Assembly (NCBI GenBank): GCA_036245525.1
Contig: BTPG01000004.1
Span: 229,618,153 to 229,682,152 of the forward strand
Reading direction: 5' to 3'
Source: Semisulcospira habei
Lineage: Eukaryota; Mollusca; Gastropoda; Semisulcospiridae
DNA length: 64,000 nucleotides
Position numbers and translations under genes: made by a program. Below, in pieces: positions 9,274 to 19,480 of this stretch. The number at the start of each line of letters is the position of its first letter. Within the stretch, counting starts at the first letter, position 1. The notes beneath the pieces were generated by a model, which saw only the letters and a program-made list of their open reading frames with translations, was not told where the DNA came from and made no database searches.

Positions 9274-10856
9274 CTACATAAAATTGATAGAGACTTCAAA
9301 ACTAGAACCACATGATGTGCATCTACATGACTTTTGGCCGGTGTGGGTAAGCATGTGCTTTCTCAAGAGGCTAGGACAAGCAAAACTGGCATCACACACT
9401 GTGCACTTGTATGACTTGTGTCCTGTGTGGACAACCACCTGTGACCTAAATCTACTCGCCATGAAACGGTTATGACTACATTCTGTACACTTATATGGCT
9501 TCACGGTAAGCATGTGTGCCTGTCGCTCTTTACCAGTAGTTTGCTTGAGGCTTGTCCCACACTCCGCACACATTTTCCCTTGGCAACTAGCAGCGGCAGG
9601 AGAGGCATGGACATGTGCATGTTTTATCAACTGTTTGGGCAACTGGAAACGTGCGTCACACCACTTACATACAAATGGCATTTTACTCTCTTCAACACTG
9701 GGCCTCTCTGCGGTCAAAGGTTTTGGTTTTGGCCTAACCTTTACACAAGCAGATACCACCAAGCCACAGTTCAGTTTAACCCACCGGTCGGTCTGCACCA
9801 AACTTGCATCAGACTGTGTACACATTTTATCCTGGCCATCCAAAGTGTGAGGGTTCTGCCTTGTGTGAACAGACGCATGTAGTACCAACTGACTGCACAA
9901 CTGGAAACGTGCATCACACCACTTACACACAAATGACATCTGGCTCTTTTGAACAGCAGGACTTCTGGTGCTCAATGGTTTTGGTTTTGTTGACAAAGCT
10001 CTACTGTCAGGACACGCAGATACCTTTAAATCACAGTTTACATCACCGACAACAACAGGCACAGAGTTAGACTCAAGCCTGATTTCATGTCTAGTTTCAC
10101 ACACATAGTCCATGTCACTGCAAACACAGGGCAGAGAGTCAGACACTAGCTTGATGTCATGTTTTGTGTCACAGACACAGTCCATGTCACTGCAAACACT
10201 GGGCACAGAGTTAGACTCTAGCTTGATGTCACGTTTAGAGTCACAGTCCATATCACTGTAAACATTGGGCACAGAGTCATGTTTAGTGTCACAGTCCATA
10301 TCACTGTAAACATTGGGCACAGAGTTAGACTCTAGCTTGATGTCACGATTAGAGTCACAGTCCATATCACTGTAAACATTGGGCACAGAGTTAGACTCTA
10401 GCTTGATGCCATGTTTAGAGTCACAGTCCATGTCACTGTAAACACTGGGCACAGAGTTAGACTCTAACCTGATATCAGGTTCCAGTTTAACCCCAGACTC
10501 TGTGCTGGTCCCAAGTTCTAGCCAGACACCAGGTTCGACCTTGACAGCTGGCTCCTGTTTGACTTGTGGGTGTTGGACAGGACCGTCTTTCTCCACACCA
10601 GTAGTGTTGACTGTGTCTTCACCAGTAGTAGTGTCTGTTTCTTCACCAGTAGTGTTGTTTGTGTCTTCACCAGTAGTGTTGTTTGTGTCTGCACCAGTAG
10701 TGTTGATTGTGTCTTCACCAGCAGTGTTGATTGTGTCCTCACCAGCAGTGTTGTCTGTGTCTTCACCAGCAGTGTTGTCCGTGTCTTCACCAGCGGCTGC
10801 ACGGTCACAGTAGTGTCCATCTGCGGCAAACAGTGGCGCTTCTGCGTCTGTACGCT
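9274..10856 (-). CDS. Zinc-finger gene 1, large terminal exon
   Basis: Probably a nuclear DNA-binding transcription factor (role inferred from domain content). The exon begins at 10856, after the acceptor TTTTGTGTCCAG. This start is chosen because it keeps frame with the exon ending at 12085 and aligns with gene 2 (E-x-E-A-x-P-L...ADGH). In order: repeated GEDT.NTTG/A units (about eight); an E-P-rich block with VKQE, VKVE and VKLE; roughly eight ~21-residue repeats of the form I-K-L-E-S-N-S-V-P-x-V-Y-S-D-M-D-C-D; then fingers beginning FVCKWCDARFQL (twice), CAECGTSL, YKCTECSHNRF, YKCTVCDASF and CRCTSCGSSF. Only some fingers have both histidines. The frame closes at 9274. The repeat array is shorter and more decayed than in gene 2 (some units read IKLV or IRLE), but there is no stop, so it may be functional. 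Confidence 0.75.
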
Positions 10857-10963
10857 CTGGACACAAAAGTCCGCCATTAGTGGGAGAGGTCACGGCACGT
10901 AACACATTCTGCCCCACAACCCAAATGTTCAAGTTGCCCTCGGAAGGACTGTATTACAATTCT

Positions 10964-11092
10964 AGTGACAGATCCAGCATGATGGTTGAAGTGTAGTGCC
11001 AGAATAGTTTGGTGCCTATTGGACGCCAAGCTAATCTGGCATCAACCTTCAACTATCATGCTTGATCCATGTCTTGCTGTGGTGTGAGTTAA
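10964..11092. repeat. Family A foldback, short diverged copy
   Basis: GATCCAGCATGATGGTTGAAG to CTTCAACTATCATGCTTGATC, ending GTGAGTTAA (TTAA 11089-11092). It lies just 5' of the large exon of gene 1, inside its intron. Confidence 0.7.
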
Positions 11093-11118
11093 GGAATCTC
11101 CCAAAGTTCTAAGCCAAA

Positions 11119-11325
11119 GTAACTCATTCTACCTTAGACCCACCACAGCACGATATGGATCCACCATGATAGTTCAAGGGTGATGCCAGAATAGCTTGGC
11201 GCCCATAGGCGGGCGCCAAGCTATTCTGGCATCACCCTTGAACTATCATGGTCGATCTGTGTCCTGCACTGCAAAGCAGTCTTCAGAGGACGACGGCAAC
11301 ATTTGGGGATTTTGGTCAGGGGGCT
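11119..11325. repeat. Family A foldback (CTCATTCTACC subfamily)
   Basis: AACTCATTCTACCTTAGACC on the left. Core AGTTCAAGGGTGATGCCAGA / TCTGGCATCACCCTTGAACT. The outer right arm is CTGCACTGCAAAGCAGTCTTCAGAGGA...AACATTTGGGGATTTTGG, shared with the 38.5 and 58.5 kb copies. Confidence 0.75.
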
Positions 11326-11535
11326 GAATGTGGTATTCTTTTGAGAGCATGCGTGTGTTGATCATAGGAAAGTTCCGATCTCCATTGGAGTTATTTTGGA
11401 TAAGAATTACGTACCTTTTTAGTCCGATTCATTTTCTTTTGCTTGCGATCAATTTCTGTTGTGTAGCTAAAAATGACGCGACTTTTTATTACATTGGCGC
11501 CAAGCCATTTTGGCACCACCCTTGAACTATAAATA
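11326..11535 (+). repeat. Upstream part of the LTR-like repeat, plus a foldback fragment
   Basis: GGTATTCTTTTGAGAGCATG through GGATAAGAATTACGTACC to GACGCGACTTTTTATTACATTG matches 62333-62490 and, across the SINE there, 62890-62915. At 11495-11530 half of a foldback core (GGCGCCAAGC...CCACCCTTGAAC) and an (AAAT)n run follow. Confidence 0.6.
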
Positions 11536-11734
11536 AATAAATAAATCAGCGCATTAAATAGGCGCTTTACCCAATGGAATATCGGCTCAATGCGCCACCA
11601 CAAACTGAACCCAACAAACGCGCTCACATAAATCATGCGCATTCATTCACACACTGTACATAAACACAAAACATTCACGTGGTGCCAAGGGCAAGCTCAA
11701 GCGAGCTACTGAAGTTTTTGGAAATTCTAATCGT

Positions 11735-11932
11735 TTTATATGTGGAATTTGATAAGTGGGATGAAATTGATACTAAAGTCGTGGGGGAGGAAGAGCCAGA
11801 GTACCCGGAGAAAGAACCCCCGACGGTCCGCCCGAATTAACAGCGACACTTATTTGAGGAGAAAAGTCCGATGCCGGAACCAGGTATCGAACCTTGCACC
11901 TTTAGCATTGGTGGCAGGCGCCTTAACCACTA
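11735..11932 (-). mobile_element. tRNA-derived SINE (second SINE family)
   Basis: Minus strand: AGTGGTTAAGGCGCCTGCCA resembles a Pol III A box region and GGTTCGATACC an exact B-box type, spaced as in a tRNA. The CTCCGGGTACTCTGGCTCTTC block follows, a sequence I associate with invertebrate tRNA SINEs. It interrupts a foldback element whose right end (TATCATGCTCGATCCATG...GTGTGTCAGGGCTGAATGA) resumes at 11932-11980. It is not an intact tRNA gene, since the acceptor stem does not close. Confidence 0.65.
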
Positions 11933-12084
11933 ATATCATGCTCGATCCATGTCTTGATGTGGTGTGTCAGGGCTGAATGATTTAAAATAACACAACCACA
12001 AAGGTAACAGGGTGGTCACTGAAGACATGTTTTGTTGTATTTATTTTGGAAAGAAGACTGCGAGAAAAAACAACAACATATTAC

Positions 12085-12226
12085 CATATTCTTGATTTAT
12101 CCAAGCTGCATCTCCTGCCACATCAATCTCTATCATGACGTCTGCTGTCACCAGAGCATCACCTGAGTGCACTGGCTCCATCTTGCGTCGGCGGTGGTGA
12201 CCAGAAGCCTTTGGCTCATTCTCGTT
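12085..12226 (-). CDS. Zinc-finger gene 1, internal acidic exon
   Basis: Acceptor ...GTGTTGGTTAG before 12226 and donor GTAATATG after 12085 give a 142-bp exon in phase 0 in, phase 1 out. The peptide begins NENEPKASGHHRRRKMEP, continues with SGDALVTADVMIEIDVA and ends WINQEYG. The same module (TADVKIEIDVA...TWIKQDYG, donor in the same phase) is exon 20659-20758 of gene 2, on the other strand. Conservation of sequence, splice site and phase between the two copies is the evidence that this is a real exon. Its function is unknown. The basic HHRRRK and the acidic tail could form a protein-interaction patch. Confidence 0.7.
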
Positions 12227-12309
12227 CTAACCAACACAAGAAAGAAAATGTCTCATCTCATTACAGCCAGCAGATGAAATTATGAATTTGTTTACGTCTG
12301 TTGTGGTCC

Positions 12310-12463
12310 ATGTTACAGTTCTGGAGACCAATCGACCATGACAGTTTAAGGGTGGTGTCGGAATAGCTTGGCACCTACAGGTGCCAAGCTATTCCGACAT
12401 CACCCTTGAGCAACCGTGGTTGATCCACATCCCATCACAGCAGGTCAGGGCTTGATGGGTTAA
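12310..12463. repeat. Family A foldback
   Basis: GATCGACCATGACAGTTTAAGGGTGGTG, core GGAATAGCTTGGCACC / GGTGCCAAGCTATTCC, and right end GGGCTTGATGGGTTAA (TTAA 12460-12463). It sits in the first visible intron of gene 1. Confidence 0.75.
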
Positions 12464-12471
12464 AGCCTATT

Positions 12472-12683
12472 ACCCCAATCAGCCCTGACGCACTACAGCA
12501 GGACATGGGTCGAACATGATAATTCAAGGGTAGTGCCAGATGAGCTTGGCACCTGTCGGTGCCCAGCTCATCTGGCACAACCCTGGAATTATCATGGTCG
12601 ATCCACCTCCTGCAACAGGTGCATAGTCGTTAGATGACGCCTCCAAAATTGGGGAAATACGTGCGCCGGGCTGAATGAATTAA
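12472..12683. repeat. Family A foldback
   Basis: CCCCAATCAGCCCTGACGCA opens and CGGGCTGAATGAATTAA closes (TTAA 12680-12683). The core is GCCAGATGAGCTTGGCACC and its inverse. This copy carries the long block on its right arm, which is opposite in orientation to the copy at 1-209. Confidence 0.8.
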
Positions 12684-13030
12684 CTTTCTTGTGCATGCAA
12701 GCACCAGTACTGAGGACAGTACCTGCCACTTTGTGCACAAAGGTGTTAAAGAGAGAGAAGTGCACACAAAATGTGACCAGCCCTCTGCGGTACCATTTTT
12801 GCCTTGGTAACCATTTTCTTGTCTGTGCATACTCGTTATATACTCATGAAAGTTTAGCATGTGACCAAACACATAAAAGAAAACTGATGAACACTTGAAT
12901 TGGAAATAATGTAAATAAATAGACACATACATGAATACCCGTAGATAAATAAATAGATAAGGAAATAAATAAATGACAAATAAATTAAAAATACTAAAAT
13001 AAAAAATTTAAACTTGCAAAAGAATAAATG
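12684..13030. other. AT-rich intronic stretch
   Basis: Nothing coding is seen. 12910-13030 is a degenerate (AATA)n/(AAATA)n low-complexity tract. Confidence 0.5.
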
Positions 13031-13196
13031 AATAAGCCCTGACGTGCCACAGCTGGAGACAGATCGACCATGATAATTCAAGGGTAGTGCCTGGGGGCGC
13101 TTAGCTAATTTGGTACTACCCTTGGATTGTCACTGCAAATCCATCTCCTGGGGCTGGCACATGGCTGTTAGGCGACTCCTAAAATTTGGAAAGTGA
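13030..13196. repeat. Family A foldback, decayed
   Basis: AAGCCCTGACGTGCCACAGCTGGAGACAGATCG then TTCAAGGGTAGTGCC, with the centre collapsed to GGGGGCGCTTAGCTAATTTGG. The right arm ends TTAGGCGACTCCTAAAATTTGG. Confidence 0.7.
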
Positions 13197-13222
13197 TGTA
13201 CACAAACATGTTCAGTACTCAC

Positions 13223-13354
13223 AGCATCACTTGCCTTGGAAACCCTTTTCCTTTTCCTTGATGAGACTGACGTCCCACTTCGCTTCTTTGCTGGTGAGAC
13301 TGACTTCATCTCGCTTCCAGAATTTGGAACTCTCTTCTGGGCTGAAACCGGCAA
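13223..13354 (-). CDS. Zinc-finger gene 1, basic N-terminal exon
   Basis: The minus-strand frame SPAKKRSGTSVSSRKRKRVS ends ...KASDA at the donor GTGAGTACTG (exon end 13223), phase 0, which fits the exon starting at 12226. KKRSG and RKRKR look like a nuclear localisation signal. The upstream limit is uncertain: an acceptor at 13342 (GGTTTCAG) is possible, and a methionine codon lies inside the exon (SEMKSVS). No promoter is recognised. This would place the gene's 5' end facing gene 2. Confidence 0.5.
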
Positions 13355-13654
13355 CCCAGGAGCGCTTTCTCTATGCGCAGTTTATAGCTCTCAATTTCCT
13401 CTGGACACACAGCAGCAGTTTGAAATTAAATTCATGCAGGGAAAGTAGCAATGTAAGAAAAGCCACGTCGAATCACAATTTATGATCAGACATGCCTTGA
13501 TTTGAAACAATCCAGAGCAAACTTTTTTTTTTCCTTATTTTTTTCTTCTCACAGACCTTTGCTTAATTTCTACGGTATTTCTACACACATCCCCTGCAGA
13601 CTCTGTAGGTGTGTATTTGTGAGTGTGTGTGTGTGGGTGTGTGTGTGAGCGAGC

Positions 13655-13659
13655 GAGCG

Positions 13660-13718
<59 letters not shown>
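13655..13718. repeat. (GA)n microsatellite
   Basis: Pure GA from about 13663 to 13718, preceded by GAGCGAGCGAACGAGAG. A nearby (GT)n tract lies at 13620-13645. 13450-13650 and 13740-14040 hold no gene. Confidence 0.9.
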
Positions 13719-13720
<2 letters not shown>

Positions 13721-14048
13721 ATTGCGTTATATTATACATATGAGAAATGTGCCATATATATATTAAATACCATGTATTATTATTATTTAATAATAATAAC
13801 AATACAGTGCTTTTCTATAGCGTCCTTCCCCACTTACGCCCTTAGGCTCGGAACGCTTCACAAAGGATTATAAACACACACAATAAACTATAAATCACAA
13901 CAAAAAAAACAGTTCAGGCATACTAGCTAGTCTTTCACACAATAAACACATTCTGTTTACAGTAGTAATAATGATAACGCAAATACATGGACTGGGCAAC
14001 AGTGCTAAAAACTGAAATCAGTCCATGATTAACTATGATCCGTGGCCA

Positions 14049-14114
14049 GCAAGAGACATAAATTCTCATGAGCCCCTGCGTCCGCAGGGGCTCATGAGAA
14101 TTTATGTCTCTTGC
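14049..14114. repeat. Perfect 32-bp-arm palindrome
   Basis: GCAAGAGACATAAATTCTCA continues to CCCCTGCG (14049-14080), followed by the 2-base spacer TC, then its exact inverse at 14083-14114. There is no mismatch in 32 bp, so it is either very young or maintained. Confidence 0.9.
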
Positions 14115-14229
14115 AGATAGGAGGGCCTGTTCTGTCTCTTGAGCTTTCTTTAATCTTGAACAAGAAAGGCAAAGCCCTTATGACTCACGTGCACCGGTAT
14201 AACCAATCCCCTTTGTGACAACAAGTGAA

Positions 14230-16560
14230 GGCCCGGTTTCTGCACCAGCGAAATGCATGTTTTCTCAAAATTGAAGCATTTTTGCATACACCTGTCAAGC
14301 ACCCGAGACCCTTGACCTTTGCAAGGGGTTGACTAATTTAGCATGCATAGAAATGTCTTGTCATCAGCAACCTTGATGTCAATTTTGATTAAAAAGTTCC
14401 CAAAAACTTAAGATTAAAAACTAATCCCAACACAAATTGGCATTTTTCACACATTTGTTGACCTCTTGTGACCTGTGACCTATCTGAGGGGTCAACCAAA
14501 TTAGTGTGCATAGGTAGGTCTTACTATCAGAAATCTCTGTACCAAGTTTGGGTTTGAAGTTGAAAATAGTATTTGAGATAAAACAGTTTTTGTCAAAATA
14601 TGGCTATTTTAGACCTATTTCTGGACCCTGTATGATCTTGACCTTTGAGCTTGAGAGGTATGTTCAGAAAGGTCTTGTCACGGTGTATCCTTGAGCTAAA
14701 TTTGAACTCTTGATTAGTCTCTGAGAAAATGCCAACGTTAAAGTTTACCACAGATGACGGACGGACGACCACTGGCCCTAACATACTCACTCCGGGAGTT
14801 TTGCTATTCAGGTGAGCCAAAAAGCTGACTGACAACAGCACTGCCACTCATGCAATGCATATAAAATAATTACTATTCAAGCAATACAATACAAGTTATT
14901 GGTCGCAGGGGTTTGCTACACGGATCCTTGTAGGCCTTCGGGGTACAATAATTCTTTTGATCTCCCGAAGGCCTACAAGGGTCCGTGCAGCAAGCCCCTG
15001 CTACCAATAACATAGTTGTTACTCCACTATTTTCATAAAAGAAATCAAGAAGAAATCTTCTGACCTGGATCATGCCAGACATGACTGACATAAAAGGAAT
15101 CTAATAATATTTATACATAACAGACTTATGACGTAATTTAAAATCTTTCATGATGTTGTCTCCAGAAGTGTCAACACTGAGCAACTTTTTACTTTAGAAC
15201 GTTTTAGTGATCTTTTATAGAACAAAACTCGCATCCAAGATGCGTCACAAAGAGGGCTACAAGAAGTCCACCATTTGTCGCTACAAGGGTTTTTATATCA
15301 TGGTCACATGGTACAGTTTGCGCTAAAGCGACTGGTCGTGTGACATAGGGATGAAAACAATCAGTTTCAGATAGCACACAGGAAAACACAATACCACAGG
15401 TGTACTGTTAGGCATTTATGCACCAGCAAATTACAAAATCAGTGATGCTTTCCATTTGCCAGGGACTTTTTGACTAACGTGCGAAGCAAAAGTGAGTCCA
15501 TGTTCTGGGCCAGTGGTCATCCGTCCACCCTCGTCAGTCGTAAACTTTAATGTTAGCATTTTCTCTGAGACTATTCAAGCCACATTCTTCAAACCTAACC
15601 CAAGGATACTTTGTGGCAAGACCTTTCTAAGCATACCAATTAGAGTGAACTCTCTGAAAGATCAAGGTCACAGGGGATCAGGAAATAGGATTAAAAAATA
15701 CCCATATTTTGACAAAATTGATTTTTTTCCCTCAATTACCATTCCCAATTTCAAACCCAAACTTGGCACAAAGATACCTGATGGTAAGACCTTTTTATAG
15801 CATACTAATTTGGTTGATCCCTCACAAAGATCAAGGGTCACAAGAGATCCAGAAACTGGTGAAAAATAGCCATATTTTGACAAAATTGATTTTTTTTTCT
15901 CAAATACTATTTACAACTTGGTACAGAGATACCTGATGATAAGACCTTTCTATGCATACTACTTTAGATGACCCCTTGTAAAGATCAAGGGTCACAAGAG
16001 GTCATCAAATGCGCGTAAAATGTCAATTCTTGATAGAAATGTAGTTTTTAATCAACATTTTGGTAAAGTTTTCAATCAAATTTGTCTCAAAGGTAGCTGA
16101 CGATAAGATCTTCCATTGCATGCTAATTTAGTTAACACATCACAAATGTTAAGGGTCATGGGATGATTCCAAAATAGGTCTGAAACAAAGCCATATTTAA
16201 AAAAAAAAAAAATTTTTTGTAAATAGTAAAATACTATTTCAAACTTCAAACATAAACTTGGTACAGAGATACCTGATGGTAAGACCTATCTATGCATACT
16301 AATTTGGATGACCCCCATGGAAAGGTCAAGGGTCACAAGAGGTCAGTAAATGTTTGAAAAATGTCAATTTTGTCAGAACTGTAAATTTAATAAAATTTTG
16401 GGCAAACTTTTGAATCAAATTTGGTGCGACGTTTGCCGACAGTGACAGCAAGACATTTCTATGTATAGTAATTTAATCGACTCATCAGAACGGTGAAGGG
16501 TCACAGGGGTTTGACAAATGTGTGAAAAATATTAAGTTTTGAGAAAACATAGATTTGACT
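14230..16560. mobile_element. Composite foldback element with TGACC/GGTCA-rich arms
   Basis: The left arm (~14330-14790) and right arm (~15505-16560) are inverted relatives. Left: TGAGAAAATGCCAACGTTAAAGTTTACC...GACGGACGGACGACCACTGG. Right: CCAGTGGTCATCCGTCCACC...GTAAACTTTAATGTTAGCATTTTCTC. Each arm is built from tandem units of ~240-290 bp containing GGTACAGAGATACCTGATGG, AAGACCTTTCTATGCATACT and AAGGTCAAGGGTCACA; the right arm has more units (about four). GGTGAGCC-type ends flank the centre. No transposase frame is present, so it is non-autonomous. The superfamily is unknown. Confidence 0.6.
14870..15360 (-). repeat. Central repeat with hairpin, inverted partner of 63505-64000
   Basis: Contains GGACGTGTCTGG-like hairpin sequence around 14920-15000 (CCTTGTAGGCCTTCGGG / CCCGAAGGCCTACAAGG). 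It then shares with the window end, in inverse order: AAGAAATCTTCTGACCTGGATC, TATACATAACAGACTTATGACG, GATCTTTTATAGAACAAAAC, ATCCAAGATGCGT and TTATATCATGGTCACATGGTAC, up to GACTGGTCGTGTGAC at 15337-15351. Confidence 0.75.
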
Positions 16561-16660
16561 GGTGCTGAAGCCTGCAGCCCTTCACTTATTGTCAGAAAGG
16601 TCACACATTATGTACAGCAGTCATAAACGTGAGCCATACATGCTTTGCCTTTCTTGTTAC

Positions 16661-16880
16661 TTAACTCATTCAGCCCGACGGCCGTATTTTCCCAAATTTT
16701 GGAGGCATCATCTGAATCTGATGACTATGCACCAGTTGCAGGAGATGGATCGAGCATGATAATTCAAGGGCAGTGCCAGATTAGCTTGGCAACAGTCTTG
16801 TGCGTGCAGACAGGCGCCAAGCTAATCTGGCACTACCCTTGAATTATCATGGTCGACCCGTCTCCTGCTGAAAGGGTTAA
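16661..16880. repeat. TTAA foldback family A, complete with both TTAA ends
   Basis: TTAACTCATTCAGCCCGACG at 16661 and CTGAAAGGGTTAA ending 16880. The hairpin spacer is unusually long (AACAGTCTTGTGCGTGCAGA) between TTGGC and CGCCAAGC. Confidence 0.9.
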
Positions 16881-17022
16881 TTATTTAAAGTGGAAAGCAC
16901 CATCAGTATTGTTGATCTGCTTTATTTTTCATGTCCATACACCGATTTTCTGCCGATAAAGTAGGACTCAACGTTACAATATATTCACTTTCAATGGCAG
17001 CTAGGAGTGCAAGGTAACCCTC

Positions 17023-17228
17023 TTAACCCCATGGCCGCATTTCCAGACTTTTGGAGGCGTTGTCCAACGACTATGCACCAGTTGTAGAAGATAGATTGGT
17101 CATGATAATTCAAGGGGAGTGCCAGGTGAGCTTGGCGCCTTCAGGCGCCAAGCTCATCTGGCACTACTCTTGAATTTATCATGATCAATCCATCTCCTGC
17201 TGCAAGGTCCTGGTGCTAAATGGGTTAA
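17023..17228. repeat. TTAA foldback family A, complete with both TTAA ends
   Basis: TTAACCCCATGGCCGCATTT at 17023; core GGTGAGCTTGGCGCC and inverse; ends GTGCTAAATGGGTTAA at 17228. Confidence 0.9.
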
Positions 17229-17284
17229 TCAGAGTATAAGTTGAATTAAAAAAGAATGTATATCTTTAGTTTAAACTATTACAT

Positions 17285-17375
17285 CTATCTATCTATATCC
17301 CGTAGTCTTGCCACCCGTTGGGGCACCACTGATGATTTGGCAACCAGCTCCCTCCATTCCTCTCTCTGAGGCTCA
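17285..17375 (-). pseudogene. 3' end of LINE-C
   Basis: The minus frame gives E-W-R-E-L-V-A-K-S-S-V-V-P-x-R-x-A-R-L-R-D, followed by a (CTAT)n-type tail (plus-strand ATCTATCTATCTATA). The same C-terminus lies at 20935-21225. It runs into a foldback fragment at 17412-17487 (TAGGAGACAGATCAACCG...GTGCCAGAATAGC). Confidence 0.7.
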
Positions 17376-17487
17376 AACTACTCAAAGTGTTCAAATTTGT
17401 TGACTGTGTTATGAAGGCTACATAACAGAGTAGGAGACAGATCAACCGTCTTAGTTCAGGGCAGTGCCAGAATAGCTTTGCACCCAC

Positions 17488-18026
17488 GAGGGAAAATGGG
17501 AGATAAAAAGGGAGATTGGACAAAGGGAGAACGGCGACAAAAAGAGGAAATATAAAATTAAGAATAAATTTGATCCTTCAACTTGTCAGTATTGTCATTC
17601 TTGCAAGATCTTTTTTCAGGCATAGACCTATATGCATTTTTAGTTCACATTTTGAGTGTGTTGCTTTAGATTCTCAAAAGGTCATAGAAAAAAACATTAC
17701 AGAGAGCTGAAATTCCATCTCTCATTTTGAGCACTGATTTTGATTTGACTACATGTATCGGACACCACTGAAGCAGTATCCAGCAATTGTGTTCCTTTTT
17801 GTAACATTTTTAGGGAGTTAGAAAAGAATTTCTATTTTGCTAAACATGGTGTCATAGTACAGTCACGGTGTTGGACATTACGAATGACCAAAATCATGAT
17901 GCATATTTTAGTCCCCTGCTAAATAACTGTAGTGTTTTTGACTCATTTTAACAGGTAAAGCTATTTTCTGCAAAACAAATGCAGATTAATATCGTATGGC
18001 TATGTTGCTTTCAGGATCATGTAACT
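17488..18026. other. Unannotated spacer
   Basis: No gene, hairpin or tandem repeat recognised. The short plus-strand frame at 17516-17710 has no family features. Confidence 0.4.
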
Positions 18027-18248
18027 TTAACCCTTATCATTCGGAATACGCCAGTGTGTGAAATAAGTTTGACTAAAATAGTTCAAGGGTGGTGCCAGAA
18101 TAGCTTGGCGCCTCTAGGCGCCAAGCTATCTGGTACCACCCTTGAACTAAAGCCATTGGTCTATATCCTTATCTGTAAGTACTATAATGTAGCTTGCATA
18201 TGGCGGTGTACACATTTGAAGCTTTTAGCCTCAGTATGATATGGGTTT
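18027..18248 (+). repeat. TTAA foldback family B
   Basis: TTAACCCTTATCATTCGGAA, core TTCAAGGGTGGTGCCAGAAT, right flank ATTGGTCTATATCCTTATCT...CAGTATGATATGGGTTTA. The ends differ from family A but the core hairpin is the same. Confidence 0.85.
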
Positions 18249-18391
18249 ACTGTATCATCTGTTGTACCCAACTTTCGGGACTACTATGACCATAGAGATA
18301 ACACCTGACACTGTAAGTTTTAAATTCAAAGTATAAATTAGAATGGGAAAAGAATCATCATCAACCAAACACTTTGCCCTGTGCATGTACT

Positions 18392-18615
18392 TTAACCCTT
18401 ATCATTCAAAATACCCCAGTGTGTGAAATAAGTTTGACTAAAATAGTTCAAGGGTAGTGCCAGAATAGCTTGGCGCCTAGAGGTGCCAAGCTATTCTGGC
18501 ACTACCCTTGAACTAAAGCCATTGGTCTATATTTTTATCTGTAAGTACTATAATGGAGCTTGCTTTTGGCAGTGTACAAATGTGAAGCTTTTAGTCTCAG
18601 TATGATATGGGTTAA
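18392..18615 (+). repeat. TTAA foldback family B, complete
   Basis: TTAACCCTTATCATTCAAAA at 18392 and CAGTATGATATGGGTTAA ending 18615, with a near-perfect hairpin AGTTCAAGGGTAGTGCCAGA / TCTGGCACTACCCTTGAACT. It is a second family B copy only ~145 bp from the first. Confidence 0.9.
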
Positions 18616-18849
18616 TCCCCATGCATCACACAAACAAAACTGATTGCAAGTTGTCAACTATTTCCATCCTCAAGCTTCCTTATCAGAGGTACCTATTCTG
18701 TGTAATTTTTTTTTGCGCCGAAATTCTCATGTTTTTTTAATTTTAAAATCATTTCACAAACAAACTATGCAAAAGAATGACACACAACTTGATTCAATTC
18801 AGATTTAGCTGCAAATAAAAGCAAAGTTGTGTCTACAGTCAGTGAAACA

Positions 18850-19480
18850 ATACAAACTTATTTCTGAACAGGGTTCCAGACAGACGACCTTTTGAGATTT
18901 GCTCATATGCTGCATACGGAAGGCTGTCAAACTCTTGTTTCTTTCATTTTGGGCAAGCGAACGAGAAACATCCAGAATCTGGGATTGGATGCCCGCTACA
19001 GAGAAGGCAAAATGTTTGCCACAAAATTGAGGATGTTGATAGCTGTGGCGTTTGTGAAGCCTGAACATGCCCAAGACACACTTGCTCAAGCGAGCCGTTC
19101 TGGCAGAGGAACATTCTCATAAGTAATGTGCGGTACTTTGAGAAGACGAACATGGGTCATTGCCACTTATGAGGCTGAACATGGTATGGGCAATGGTCGG
19201 AAACTAGTTTGGAAAGCACCAAAGTTCAAGCCAGACCTGCATGAAAAGACTCAGCAGTAAATAAGAATCACAAACGATCAACCATCTGTATAGGTTGGCA
19301 TAGGAAAATCCAAATTACCCTCAACCAGAATCATCCTGACATTGTGAAATGTTTGGTCTTTCTACAGGGTGAGCAAGCTCATACAGAAATGAGCATCCAC
19401 GTCTTGTGCGGAGAACACCAACGCAGAATCTGCGCAAAGAGAGACCAGTACAGGTGATGGATAAAGAGAATAATTCGAAA
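18850..19480 (+). pseudogene. MULE-type transposase relic (C-terminal part)
   Basis: In-frame pieces read KLRMLIAVAFVKPEHAQDTL (~19028-19090). Farther on come CIGWHRKI, NQNHPDIVKCLVFLQGEQAH and TEMSIHVLCGEHQRR (19285-19440). The LAFVP-type, GWH and HP-x-IW-x-F...L-x-x-EQ signatures are what I recognise from the C-terminus of Mutator-like (MULE/FLYWCH-associated) transposases. Frames are broken several times, and no D-D-E core or terminal repeats are visible. It lies between the 5' ends of the two zinc-finger genes. Confidence 0.6.

Noticed and set aside
10502..10902. Open frames opposite the GEDTNTT repeats of zinc-finger gene 1
   Set aside because: Antisense shadows of a low-complexity repeat region.
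11865..11932. A tRNA gene on the minus strand
   Set aside because: A and B boxes are present, but the acceptor stem does not pair and SINE body sequence follows, so it is a SINE head.
13581..13802. Minus frame rich in SLSLSL
   Set aside because: Translation of the (GA)n microsatellite.
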